Positions 1 through 16,300 of a DNA stretch of 64,000 nucleotides are shown piece after piece; positions within the stretch are counted from its first letter, which is position 1, and the number at the start of each line of letters is the position of its first letter. The DNA comes from Clavelina lepadiformis. Taxonomy: Eukaryota > Chordata > Ascidiacea > Aplousobranchia > Clavelinidae. Location of the stretch: assembly GCF_947623445.1 (NCBI RefSeq), contig NC_135247.1, forward strand, positions 15,502,501-15,566,500. The letters are read 5' to 3'. The translations under genes were made by a program, and so were the position numbers. Under the pieces are notes generated by a model, which saw nothing but the letters and a program-made list of their open reading frames with translations, was not told the origin of the DNA and searched no databases.

Positions 1-109
1 TTTAAATTGAGTTGACTTAGCTATTAATCACAGTAACATAAAATGTATCATGGTTTCCTGTTAGCCAGTTTTTGAAAGTAAACAGTTAACAAAGTGCTAA
101 ATTTGTTAG

Positions 110-2802
110 ATCTTGTGAAGGGCAGTGCAGGTGGTATGAGCATTTATGACCTCGTAACTTCAGGAATCAACTATCTTGATACCAGGTAAGTCATTCTGAC
201 TATTTGCATGTACAAATAGTATGATTTTCGTAAAAATTTCAAATGCATTTTTTTATTAAAAATACAAAATTTGCGTCTTATAATTCAACAGGACAGAATT
301 CTGGCGTCAACAGAAACCAATGTATGCAAGGAAGCGTGATCGTATGCTTATGCAACAGAAATGGTCAAACAGGAAGACAGAGAGGATATCTGACCCCACC
401 AAGTTTATACTAAAAAATCTTGATGAAATTGACCAGCGTAAGTCATTGATGAAACATTAAAAATTTAGCTATTGTTAGGAATAAAAACACCAATGCCAAC
501 AAACTCGTCAGTTCATGCTCTTAGTTTTAATATCGAATAAGAGAGCTAATTCATAATATGTTCCATTATCACAGCTTATAAATAAAAATATAAATTTTAC
601 TAACTACAGCATCTTACTACATGAAAATTACTGTTTTGACAGATTTGGCTGATGGAAGAGGCACTAAAGACTTAAAAGAAGGTTTATCACTTGCAATTTC
701 AACATTACGAGGTGTAAATCGACTGTCAGATCACGAAATTCCAAACAAAGAAGACGTAGTTGCCAACTTACACAGCTATATTGGCAATGCTTATCTTGAT
801 CTTGGACAGACTGATGAAGCACTTGACCATCACCAAAAGGATCTTGAAATAGCTGAAAAACAGTAGGTTCTTTGTGTGTTCATATTTAGTTCCTGTTAAT
901 ATTTATTTTCATGAAAGAAATATTGTTATAGTCACTACTGCACAGTAGGGGTTTCTACAAAATTTATCATCTCCATTGAGTGAAAAATTGTGCTCTATTT
1001 TTATGGTGACACTTCCTTACTTACAAACATGTCCAAACAACATATGTTGCATTTGTAAATATTTGCAAATTTGCTTTCAGTACCTCTGTGTTCTGTGCTT
1101 TGAAATGAACGTTTTGTGCACACATAGTGAAGTGATATTCTATACCAATGAATGGTTATCCTGCTACATTTTACAAGCCTTAGGGTTGCACAGCAAAGCT
1201 TGTTCAACCAGACAGACATTATTGACCCGCCAAAATTTAAGCATAAACATTTTTATTTTCATTTCATCTTTTAAATAAGAGAACAACACTTATGCGTTAC
1301 ATGCATGATGTATGAAAAATGTCTGCTGTTCTTATTCTGTACTGCCAATTTTGTAGGTATCCAATACAGCATTCTGCACATAAATTTCTGAACAGCCATT
1401 AGGATCGTAACTTGTTTGTAAGTCAGGTAGTGCATGTGTTGCAAATTGCAACATTACTACAGCGATCAAAAAATTGTAATAGATGGTTTGATAAAGTTGT
1501 GTATTTCCTAATCTCAAGGTTTATCTCATTTATGTATTTTTTGCAGTAATTTACAAGATGCAAAGTCTCGGGCACTTGATAATCTGGGAAGAGTTCATGC
1601 CAGAGCTGGAAATTACCAGAAAGCCATCAGTTGGTAAGTTATTGTACCGTTAAGGTATTATTACTAAAGTGCTTAATTAATTGAAAATGTTTACACATCA
1701 ATAGTGTTAGAATGTTGATGTTTATTGAAATGCAAATGCAATAAAACACTTGCTCATGTGGCATAAATATGATTTATCTATTGGTCTAAGAATAAAAGTG
1801 TTGTTTTAGCTGGCAGGAGAAACTTCCACTTAGCAAGTCAGCTCTTGAAAGCACTTGGCTGTTCCATGAGATTGGTAGATGTCACTTAGAACTTGGAGAA
1901 AGTGAAAAAGCAAAGGAATTTGGTCAAAAATCTTTAAATGAAGCCAAAAACGCAGAAGATGAAGTTTGGCAACTAAATGCTGGCGTCTTAATTGCTCAAG
2001 CTGAAGGTAACTTGCATGGAAAATACCTCTAAATTGTTTTGGTCACTGACCATATTATCTCAAAAAACATGAAGAAAAGTAACAGTTTGCAGTGCCTGTC
2101 AAGCAGAATACATGAATAATTATACTTAAAAAATATGACATGTTATACTGCTTGATTTTTTGTAATATCACTATATTTATCAATAGCGGCTATATATTAA
2201 CTTTTGTTTTTATAACAGTTAAATTGGGTGAATATGAAGCAGCCGTGAAGTCATTTGAGCAATCCTTGGAGACAGCAAAGTCACAAAGAGACGATGCTGC
2301 TGTAGTTGCAATCACCAAAGCACTGGAAGACGTCAGGGGAAAGTAAATCATTTCATATCTCCAAAGTTACAAATTGTAGCTTCTTCTGTTTCGATTTAAC
2401 CAAGTGTTATTTAATCACTCTATAAAATGCAGATGTTGTCAATTATTGTTTTGATGTGTAACTTGTAACTATGATTTTAGTTTGGGTTAAATTTATCTAC
2501 CAACGTTGGCAGACTTGATAAACCAACAGATGAAGCAGCTGAACCTCCATCTGAAAATGAAACTACGGAGGAACCAGCCGTCACTTCAGAAAATGAAGAA
2601 ACATCTGCTACAGCTGAAGAGGTGAGGGAAATATTATTTTCCGGCTGAAAAAAACTAAGATCAGGTCTTCCTCGATTGTTAGGCTTTTTTTTATCAAATC
2701 CGAGATAGTAAAAGTAATTTTGAACAGGAGCATACCGCTCAGAGTTCAAGACGTTCCTCTTCATCTTCCTCATCCTCGTCGTCATCATCAAGAAAATCCT
2801 AA
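110..2802 (+). CDS. ODAD4: Outer dynein arm docking complex subunit 4 (TTC25), 3' part of gene
   Basis: Eight coding exons, 5' end outside the window: 110-185, 292-437, 610-862, 1547-1633, 1810-2006, 2219-2342, 2513-2621, 2728-2802. All have GT-AG borders and compatible phases, giving 354 codons of the C-terminal part. The product resembles vertebrate TTC25/ODAD4, an axonemal TPR protein that helps dock outer dynein arms on ciliary doublets. Seen: the family block TSGINYLDTRTEFWRQQKP, then TPR units around YIGNAYLDLGQTDEALDHH, DAKSRALDNLGRVHARAGNY, TWLFHEIGRCHLELGESEKA and KLGEYEAAVKSFEQSLETA. The tail is acidic (many E and T) and ends in a run of eleven serines before RKS and TAA. The 2513 acceptor was chosen because the AG at 2479-2480 would put an early stop in frame. 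An alternative last exon at about 3401, adding only a few codons, is possible. Exon structure confidence is high; the tail is less certain. Confidence 0.9.
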
Positions 2803-3440
2803 ATGTGAACCATGTGGTTTTGCGTGACATTTTGCAGTTAGCAGTAAATTAATTTAGGTTTCACTGAGAGCTTAGCCAATTGTCACGACAATTTTGCATG
2901 CTACAAGAAATATATTTTTGTTTATAGTTAGACTAAGTTCCAATTTGGCTCTTGGTTACAAAGAAACAATTAGTTTCATCCCAGATTTAGTTGTTTCAGA
3001 TTGAAGAATTATCTTCTTGCTGTTACTTTAAGCAAAGTTTATTGCATCATAGCAAACAAAATATCAGCTATCAAAAGAAATTCATAATCACTGTGAGATT
3101 GGTACAAGAAAAATGTACAATGCTAGTTTTTTGCATTGTTATGCCATTGTTAATTAGAGGGAACATTGACTTTAAGTAATTTAGCTGAAGCATGTTTAGA
3201 TTGTTTTTGCGTTTCTGTTGAGTTTTAATAGTGGATTCAAAACGTACATCTTCTAATCCGTGGTAGTTTTGAATTTATGAACCAAAAACCTTTACAACTT
3301 TTTAGGCTTCACACATTTTATAAAGATAGCATTTGTCCAAATTATTTATAACTTGATATTTTTACTATTCAATTTAAAATAATTTTTTTTTGGTTTCAGG
3401 GTCCAGAGTGACAGCTTCAAGAGTGAAAAATTTTCAACAT

Positions 3441-3446
3441 TTTATT
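3441..3446 (-). promoter_or_regulatory. Polyadenylation signal of SEC61B
   Basis: AATAAA on the minus strand about 250 nt past the SEC61B stop. It is the first canonical hexamer I see downstream, so it probably ends the 3' UTR, inside the 0.9-kb space that separates the two convergent genes. Confidence 0.45.
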
Positions 3447-3692
3447 ACTGTACTTTTATATTGTTGTCAAACTTCTTGTATAACGAACCCCTAATCGCAA
3501 CCAGTTGTCTTCAATTAAACACTCTTATACCACAAGAAAACTTTGTATTTCACCATAATTTGCACATAAAACACTTGCCTGGAGGCCCACAAATCATTGC
3601 AGCGTGTACTACAAAAGTACTAGTCACAAATTTACAATATAAAAACGCAAGGCAATGTAATGATCAACACAATTCAACTCCAACCATGGCGA

Positions 3693-7292
<3,600 letters not shown>

Positions 7293-7880
7293 TTTTACTG
7301 ATTAAAATTACAAGAATGAACCAACCAATCTCAAAGTTCAGCTTATCGCTATTCAAGTATTCACAACTGGATCCAGAGAAGCTTTTGATCAATTGACGTT
7401 TTTAACTGCGTCACGACTTCCTGGTTCCCACGTTACACAATTACGTCATATAAACAACTTCTGGCGGTGATTATTGTAATGGATAGATTAACAAAGATTA
7501 AGAACTACTATAATCAAATCAACTACAGTAAAAAACTATAATCACATCTCATATTTTTGAGATATAACGTAAAAAATCGTTAGCCTAGTATTTAATGTTT
7601 GTCAAACTGACTGCAAAGTAGAGGGCTAGGGACAGGACACAAAGTTCATTTGCCGCAAAAGGTCGATGTGTGTATGGTCGAATTCCTTTTTCACAATTCT
7701 TATTTCGCAACATCTCCATTTATTCTCGGAAGCAAACAGATGCTCTTCGGGGACGTTCCTTCACATCAGTCAGTCTCGGGTTTACATGTTGAAGTGTTCT
7801 GGGGCCCAGCATTGCTAAAGGAACTTTCATTAAGAAAATTATAATTTTGTGGAGGCCTGGGTGGCTTTTGTAAAATCATT

Positions 7881-7993
7881 ACGTCATTCTTAGAAATGGG
7901 TTTTCCGGAACAATTGGAGTTTTTAAACTTTCAGTCCCGCCACATCATTCTTAGGAAAGAGTTTTCCAGCTAGTAATTGGAGTTCATAAACTT
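7881..7993. repeat. Two-copy imperfect tandem duplication
   Basis: Units at about 7881-7930 and 7942-7993 share the frame TCATTCTTAG...GTTTTCC...AATTGGAGTT...TAAACTT with scattered substitutions. It is a local duplication about 0.6 kb upstream of the SEC61B start codon. Confidence 0.65.
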
Positions 7994-10900
7994 ACTTTTT
8001 CAGAACACTGCAAACTATCGTTGGTATATTTGAAAACTTGCTACGAATAACTTCGTGTGAAAGCTCCTTATTTGTACGTTACCAAGTCGTTTCCAAGAAA
8101 CTGTTTCCAATTTAACCGAATGTAATTTGCATTGCAAACGCACTTTTTTTCTCGTTCACACGCTTTGAAATGTTCATGCTTTTTTTGTCATATCTTTCCG
8201 CCACATCGCAGCACGTTTTATAAGCTTGAACTTCTGCGCGAGACTCCCTCAGAGCCTTGACACAAACGCTGACGCAGACGTGAAGTTATAGACCTATGTA
8301 ATACAGTACTACTGCAGTCGTGGTGATCGCAAATCAGTAGACATAGTGTAAACAGTCGTATGACTTGTGTTCTTGGTTATTTGTAATATTGAGAAAGTGT
8401 ACAGCACCTACAATAAAAGCCTTTTCTGGCAAACGGTATTTGTTATAATATAATAAGAACGCTCGGCTGTCAGAAAGGTTAGAGAATTCTAACCGCACGC
8501 AACAATAGAGTCAGATACTAATGTAGTAGGTTAACTAAGTCAATAACGTAAGCTAAGACCGATAAATTTTTGTATCTGCATCTGTCGGCATCAACCTCGG
8601 CATCCTAAAACGACCCCAACCTCTACAATTTAACCGCGTATGAGTCAAGTGTAGTTTTATGAACTCCAACACCTTTTTGTAGCCTAGGTCAAAAAAGACT
8701 AGCTAGCTGCTGTTATTGTTCAATCGATAAAGAATTGCGCAACTAGCCAATACTTAAATTAGCAGCGTCACTGTAAAAAAAACACCGGTAAGGCGGTAAC
8801 CATAACTGTAATGTTGCGTTAGCAAGTGAAACTGTGTACAGTTAGTATGCAGTGACAAATTTAAGGTTGCGTTGATTCCCGAACCTGCCTACCCAGCCAG
8901 AATGCGCGAAGCGCAAAAATTTTGTGTTTCTGCGCTTTAAATACCGTTTTAAAACGCCTTAAACGAAATATATTTTTATATCTATGTGTGCAATATAACA
9001 GCCACCAAATTATAGTTTACACTTTTGAGACGAGGTGCACAAGTTGTACAGACGTATAGGCCTACATCGATTTTAAAACGCCGTAAACCTGCCTATTAAT
9101 CTTATACGGTTTTCTGTGTAAGTTATAGCTGATATGTAGTCGCTAACAAAGAAATGCACTAAACGAACAAGACTGAAAACGTAAAAAAGCCTATGGTTAA
9201 AAAAGTTAGGTTCGTAAGGGCGTATGGCCCAATACGCTAGTGTTAGCAAAAAATAGTATTTGGGAGAGTAAATAACAGAATCTCTGAAAATGTCTTACGA
9301 TTTTGACGTTCTTCTGAACGGTATTTTTACGTCAATCTGCTGAAATAGATTTGTCCCAAAAATATACGGGACAAAAGTATACAAATCAATAGTAGGCTAC
9401 ACCACGATTAGCGACATAAACGAAACTTTAATGCTTTCTGAACCACTTACATGCTAACAAAAAATCTAGGCGTAATACTCAACGAAGCTTGTAATGGGCA
9501 GGGACCGTAGCCGTACTCACTTCACAATGAGTTTTGTAATACTATTTTCGTCTAACGTCTACTTTGTACAACGTTGGTAACCTTATTTTGCTTTTACGAC
9601 TCGATCAAACAGTGGACAATTCCGTATCAGCAACAGCATTGCGTAATTTGCATTGTTGGAAGTAAGCTCTTTAGAAACTTTCTCTCGATGCTTGATAACC
9701 AGAACGACCAGCAACCTGTCGTGTTTCACGATGAGCCAATTACGTTTTTAACTTTGGTCATTGTTTTATTAATTTATAACAATGCTATATGAAGCTTTCC
9801 TATCATAGCATCTTACTTAATATTTATACAGTATTGCAGTGGTTATTATAGCAATGATATTGCTGATAAGGAGTCGCAAAGGAAAAAAGCAATGAACAAA
9901 AAGACGTGGAAAAACTTATGGTCTTCAAAAATTGAGTCCGTTTTAGGGGAGCTATTTTCCAGTTATAGTCTCCTCCGTAAATAGTTTAGTCTTAGCAAGT
10001 CCGTTTTTAGTCATCTACGTGTGCAGCTGGCTTTCAATTAGTTTTAGTTTAAGAAAAAAGTTTGAAATTAATGAAGCAGTTTGAAATTATTATAACGAAA
10101 TGTATACGCAATTTTGGGAAAATTAATGGTTAAATTTTGGCAAAACTTTAAATTTGGTAAATATTTTTGCATTATACATCAGTTTATTTTTTGCTAATTT
10201 GTAACACAATGGAACTGGCCAAAAAATTGGTGAGGACCAAGAATTAGTGGGGGCGTAGCGCCTTCCCCTAAATCCTGGTCTGCATCATCAAGTTACGTTA
10301 TCAAGATTTGGCACACACGGTTTCCGTCAAGAAAAAACAGAGAAAGTAGTCGGTATTTTGAAAGTACTGTCAGCGACAGTAGCCTACCGGTGCTTGACCA
10401 AAATTGCATGCTATCGACGTTTCCGGTATTTTACAATAAAGTTGTTCGCTCGTTTATCGGTACCGGTAATCAAAGCTGAATGAATACCGTGGTGGGCCTG
10501 AAAGGGTGGGCTAAAAGGTACCAAAATGTCTACGCGGGATTTTGTCTCAACCATTTAATATCAGCATAAAATAAAATGCATACAAAATATTCACAAGCAG
10601 CGTTTCCCGAAACATGTAATAAAAACTCCTCGTTTTTACATATTTAATCAACACGTTCCCTATGAATCATATGAAAAATTTTGATTGTTTAGATGGGCAA
10701 ATTAAGTTAGCCTATACCTGTATTATTGGTTTAGGAATTTAAACGGCGTTTGCACTTAAGGGGAATTACCTCTAATGCAATATTTTTTATTGTTCCTTGG
10801 TTAATTGGGATCAACTAATTGTTGTACATTGTTGGACGACATAAGCCTGACATAAATTTTTTAAAAATCCAAGGTATTTGTTTGCTAAATTTTTGGTATG

Positions 10901-11257
10901 TTGCTCGGCAATCTATGTTTTGGAGTGAGCGCTTATGAACGAAAGTTTTGTACAGTTTGATTAGTTAATACAGTTCAACAACGCGCCCCAGATGAAAGCC
11001 ATGAACCAAGTTTGATTTTGCAGAAAACAAGTGACATTAAAAAATTAGGATTCAAACAAACTTAATTTTGCAAAACAAACATGCCGTTGATAAATGCAAG
11101 TCAAACAAAACCTAAACTTGATATTTTTCACGTTCATTAAGTTTATCGCTATTCATGAGGTTAAACGATGTAAGAATGGGCCTGTCATAAATAGGGTGGT
11201 GCATGTTATATCTTCTGCAGGTACGACAGCAGTAACAATTCATTGCTAAACCCTTGT

Positions 11258-11702
11258 TTCAAAAAAGTACTACTGGTACTATAACGGGACTATTTTAAAA
11301 AAGTAGTTCGGTACCTTGCCGGCACTCGGTTCCGGTACATTTTGTACATCGGATCCTGTTACAAGTGTTGCTGATGTTATGGGCCCGGTAAAGATTACTT
11401 TAGATAAAAAAATATGTAAACTCACTCTATGCAACTTTATTTGACATTTTTAGACTAAAAAATAACAAAAAGTGCTAAAGTTGAAATTAAGTTTTACTGT
11501 AATTAGAATGAACTTTTATAAAACATACTTCTGAAAACCTTGAAGTAATCGTTTTCAAAGTACCGAGTACCGGGACCGACTTACATTTCTTGAAAGAAGT
11601 AATTTCGCACAGGGATTCGACGGTAGCCTATCGGTATCGGTACTAAAAAAGTACCGCGGTACAGTAAATCGGTACTATAGTACCGCGGTACTGCCCACCT
11701 CT
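11258..11702. repeat. GTACC-rich repeat with a hAT-like right terminus
   Basis: The stretch carries many copies of GGTAC/GTACC (for example AAAAAAGTAC, TCGGTACC, GTACCGCGGTAC). Its right border reads on the minus strand CAGAGGTGGGCAGTACCGCG, a common terminal sequence of non-autonomous hAT elements. A related GTACC-rich patch lies at about 10360-10480. I found no matching left terminus or target duplication, so the left border is approximate. Confidence 0.4.
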
Positions 11703-13329
11703 GCATATAGTCACCTGAAGAAGCAAGCTCAAGCTTGTAAAAGTTGATAGAAATAAATTAAAGTTTATTAGCACCATAGATTTTGCAAATGTCAATGGAA
11801 AAAAATTATACTCTGCTAACTGGGCATATTGTTGGGGTTGTGAACTGTTGTTAGTTATTGCTTGATCGATTGTTAGCTATCTGACCCCATTGGTAGCGCA
11901 TTCATTAACCCCTGATAGCCAGTTAAACATCACAGTACCAGAATCAAACTGTTTATGTCTTGAATAATTATTTATTATAAGTTCTCAACGAATTGGTTAC
12001 TGTTTCCAGATCACAGAAAAAAGCTGCATTCAGTAGACTGTGAAACCACAGAATCTAATATCAGACTGACAATATCAGAACTAACGCATTAAGCGCTGCA
12101 GTACGAATGACGCGATTCGGAAGTAATGAAAACCGTGTCGTGTAATAGTACACACTGTATACTAAACACGGCCAAAATATAATAAAGCGCTTGTTGATAA
12201 ACCAAGTACGAAATAGAACACAAATAACATTATAATATCATCAGATCTGCACAAGAATTCCGTAGAAATAAAGGCTAATTATGACAATTAGCATAATACA
12301 ACGTCGTTACATGTCCGTACAACTAGGAAACCCAAATACTAAAAGTTTGAAATGTATGTAGCTTGCTCTTCTCAAGCTGTATTTAAAGCTACGAATTATT
12401 TTGCAAAACTTTAACAGTTTGAAAACATTTTTCTATTAATTTTAGTGAACACCAATGAGTAAGTGCTTTGTTTCAATTTTTGATCAATTTACCCGAACCC
12501 ACCAAATGGCGTAGGACAACTATAGATATTTTATATCACATAGGCCTACTGCTATATAAAAGTAGTATATATGTTTTATAGTGTAGTGTTCGCCACCCTG
12601 TTCGTTAAATAGCGGCGGAACACCAATTTTATTTGCGGATAAAGTAATTGTGTTTTTCTTTTTATTCACAGTACGCTTTACGAGCCAGTCGTGTTTAAGA
12701 CAAAGAGGCACACAGACGCTTTCTGAGACGTCTCTTTACGTCAAGTTAAGCCTTTGCTTTGGCACATGTTATTTGCCAATAAAATAATATTAAGTTAGCC
12801 GCAATTGTGGACCAAGAACAACATATATGTAGTAGTATATAGTATGTACGTAGTCTCTTTCGTTGCTCTATAATATGTAGGCTATATAAAATAATATATA
12901 ATATGTATGGCAGCAGCGGATAAATTTGGAGTAATATGTGTTGGTAGTTACAGAATACAGTATAAATTGTGATAAACTATGATAAAAATTATTCAAATTT
13001 TGAGAGAAAATGTCCCCTTTCAAACGAGGTCCCAACCCTATGATATCATATGTTATTGCATGTACAGCGATGTCTATTTATGTAAGATATCTATGAGCAA
13101 AACAAAGGTTTACTAATTTTTACGAAGGGGATTTATTTTTTTCTTCTTGGCGGAAACACAAAGTACATAGTAGACATAAATTAGTACTCCCTACCCGAGG
13201 CCGATTTGCGCTCCTTTGACTTTGTTTGTGAACATACATGTCGGAGTGAAGTTCTAGTTCAGTCCGTGGTGAAATAGTTTACTAACAACTGGGTGTGGTT
13301 TAGTAACTATGCTGATTGTAGGCTAGGAT

Positions 13330-16300
13330 ATGAATATTACTAAAGGATGGAAGTTTCCACCAATGAGACAAACTATTTCAAATGTGTTTTGGAGAAAACC
13401 AGTTCACCAAGATGTTGCTTTAACTGAACTATCCATCAAGCCAGGACAAAAGGTGCACTTTGAAAAAGTGGAATATATGGTGGATGCATTTGTAGAGGAT
13501 ATTGTGCCACAATGCATTGAAGAAGTCTACAAGTAAAATAATGTCTTCAATACTGTCTATATTAATATTGTTAGTATCTGATTGTATTGGGCCAGATTAA
13601 AACCTATCGCTAATAATGGAAAGTTTGACAGTTGCAAGCAGGGGATTCATCAATGCATAGGCCCACAGACTGCTGATTTTATTTATCTTCACGCTGATTC
13701 ATAATACAAGAAAAGCAAATGGTTGTTTGAAAGCCAATTTGTAATAAATAAACAAATAATTGAAACTTCACTAACTGCCAAAATCTGCGCCTTTACACTC
13801 GGGATTTCTTGTTGAAGTCTGTTATACTTTTCAGTCAGGAATATGGCTGTATTCAACAAAATGTTACCCTGTATGCAGACATTACAGATTTTCGTGTAAG
13901 GGCAAGCATTACTTTTATATTTTATCATGAGTGAGTGCTAAAACAATCAAACTTGTCTCAAACGTAGACTGCATTTTTTTGATAAGATCTAATAGTGCAC
14001 TTCAGTTGTGCATTCACAGGATTTCAGGTGCCGGTTTTGATGTTTTAGTAAGTCTTTGTATATACGAACTAGATGATTTTTATAAAACTTTAAATAAACC
14101 AAGTAAAAACGCATAAAAAATGTGTCTACAATGTTAAATCGATTTAAAATACATCTTATTATATATATATTTGTGCACATAAATGCACCAGAAGTGCACT
14201 ACCAAATTTAATGAAAAAAACACTTAAGTGCACCCTTGCCCAACTCTGCAGACCGATCGGACCAATTTTATATAGACCATATTTTTATTTGATTTTTATA
14301 TAGATATAGACCGATTTTATACCACAAACCATTTTAAAGTTGTTCTTTAATTAAACAAAAAAGTGTATAATGCAGTCAGCTTTTTCCATCTGCCAATAAT
14401 GAAAAAACGCCAAACTGGCAAAAATCATGCAGAAAATACAGTAAACAAAGAAAATTTTGTTACAATAATGTATAGTGAAGTGTAATTTGTGCAGTACTGT
14501 TTATTATGTAATACATAACGACTGTTCATGGCCGAGATGGTGGCCTATAGTGTGGTTATAAACGAACAAAATGTGAACATTTGTGAACAAATGTGAGTGA
14601 AATGTAACATAGGTGAATTGACATTGTAAACAAAGCCATTATAGATGAATTCAACTGCATATATATGATATATTTATTATATACTTTTCATCATGAAATA
14701 TTAAGATTAGTTTGTAGGCTGTGTGGCAGTTAGATGGTACATATCTGATAAGGATGTCACATTGAAAAATGTTTAATGCTTTTTTTCTTTACAGGTTGCA
14801 TGAAGAGATAAGGACATTGAAGGAGGCAAACTCATGTAAAAAACAAATAACAGAGCGATGTGATCATGCTATTAAAGTAGTTCATGTGAGTTATGATACA
14901 AAATTCATTATTTGTAAGTAGTACAATTCACTTGGGTTTCATGACGGTTTCAAAACACTGTGCATAATCCAAAGTCTTAATGTCTCTATTCAAGATTGAT
15001 GTTAGGGCATCATAAATTTGTTACTGGTAAGTAATATATTACTAAGTAAGTAGTATATCGTATATATACGATAGGTTACAGGTGCAAGTTGGAGTTCTTA
15101 TCATTCAATATAGTGTTAGTATTCAGCGAAATGTTATGCATTCCAGTTATTGTAATCCTTATGTTCTAAACTAATTTTTGAATACTAATATTCAGGGATT
15201 ACAACAGAAAGTTGTTGAAATGGACAACCTTCGTGATCACATTTATGATGAAGATTTGGATGATTTCGATCTTCGCATCCAGCCCACCAAAACCAAAATA
15301 AACAATGCAATAATTCATTTTCTGGGAACCACACCCAGCAGATTGTTGTTACCAGAAACTCCAGAATCGCCACGGTCCCTTAAAGCAAGGGATTTACTTA
15401 GTTTTTTGTCAGATGAAGAACATGCTAGCAACTCCAATCAAAATGGAAATTGTAGCGACCAGTGTACAAGTGAAGAAAGTAATGTGAAAACCTACCAGTG
15501 TAAATGTTTAAAAATGTTTAGGTTTATATTTAATGTTTTTAAATTTTAAATCTTGCTGCTGCTTTTTTTGCGTTTGTAGCAGAATTTCAAGAGATAACTT
15601 TGAAAGAGTTGAAGCAAGTAGACTTTGATAAATATGAAGAAGCCGAAACCTCACTTGATAAGTTGAACAGAGTATGTTAAAAGTGAATAAATGTTAACAG
15701 TAAAATAAAATGTAAAAATATGTTTGTGTCAAGTGTGTATGAAATATGTATAATATGTGTTTGCATACTGCCCACTTCTTAATGCACATTTCAACCCCTG
15801 ACAGTTACCATCTTTGTTTAAACAAAGTAATTATATTGATTATCGTTATGCTTAGTGCATAATAAATCCTCCATAAGTTCTGCGATTTTTAGGATCTTGT
15901 AGACCTGCATGCTTTGATCAATAATCTTCATAAAGTTGTTCAAGAGCAAGGGGAAGTTGTTGATGGCATTGCTGAAAACATTGAATCTGCTGAAGAAAAT
16001 ATTGCAGAAGGAACGAAGTCATTGAAAAAATCTGCTATTATTAAGGTACCGTATAGTGCAGGTTTTGTCATAATTTCAGTACATGGTGCACTTTTTACAC
16101 TGTATAAAGCAGTGGTCTTCAACCTTTTTTGTGAAATCACCCCTTTTTCGGAGTTCTGGGTCAAAATTGCCCCTATGATTATTTTTCTACGAATATATTT
16201 GCTTCTTGCGATGTACAATATGCTTTCAAATTATCAAAAAAAAGAAAGAATAATCAGAAACAAAGCAAGTATGATCTTATGCAATAATAGCGCGATAAAT

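Larger units (their letters stand above)
7293..13329. other. Intergenic region, no gene recognised
   Basis: Six kilobases between the divergently transcribed SEC61B and STX17. It has many stops in all frames; the short open frames (for example 72 codons at 9574-9792, +) show no recognisable family and no splice-linked partners. It holds the local duplication at 7881-7993 and the GTACC-rich repeat described separately. Promoters of both neighbours should lie at its two ends, but I see no clear core motif. Confidence 0.6.

Noticed and set aside
2477..2830. Minus-strand 117-codon frame over ODAD4 exons 7-8
   Set aside because: It is the antisense of the acidic, serine-rich tail, whose codon bias opens the opposite frame.
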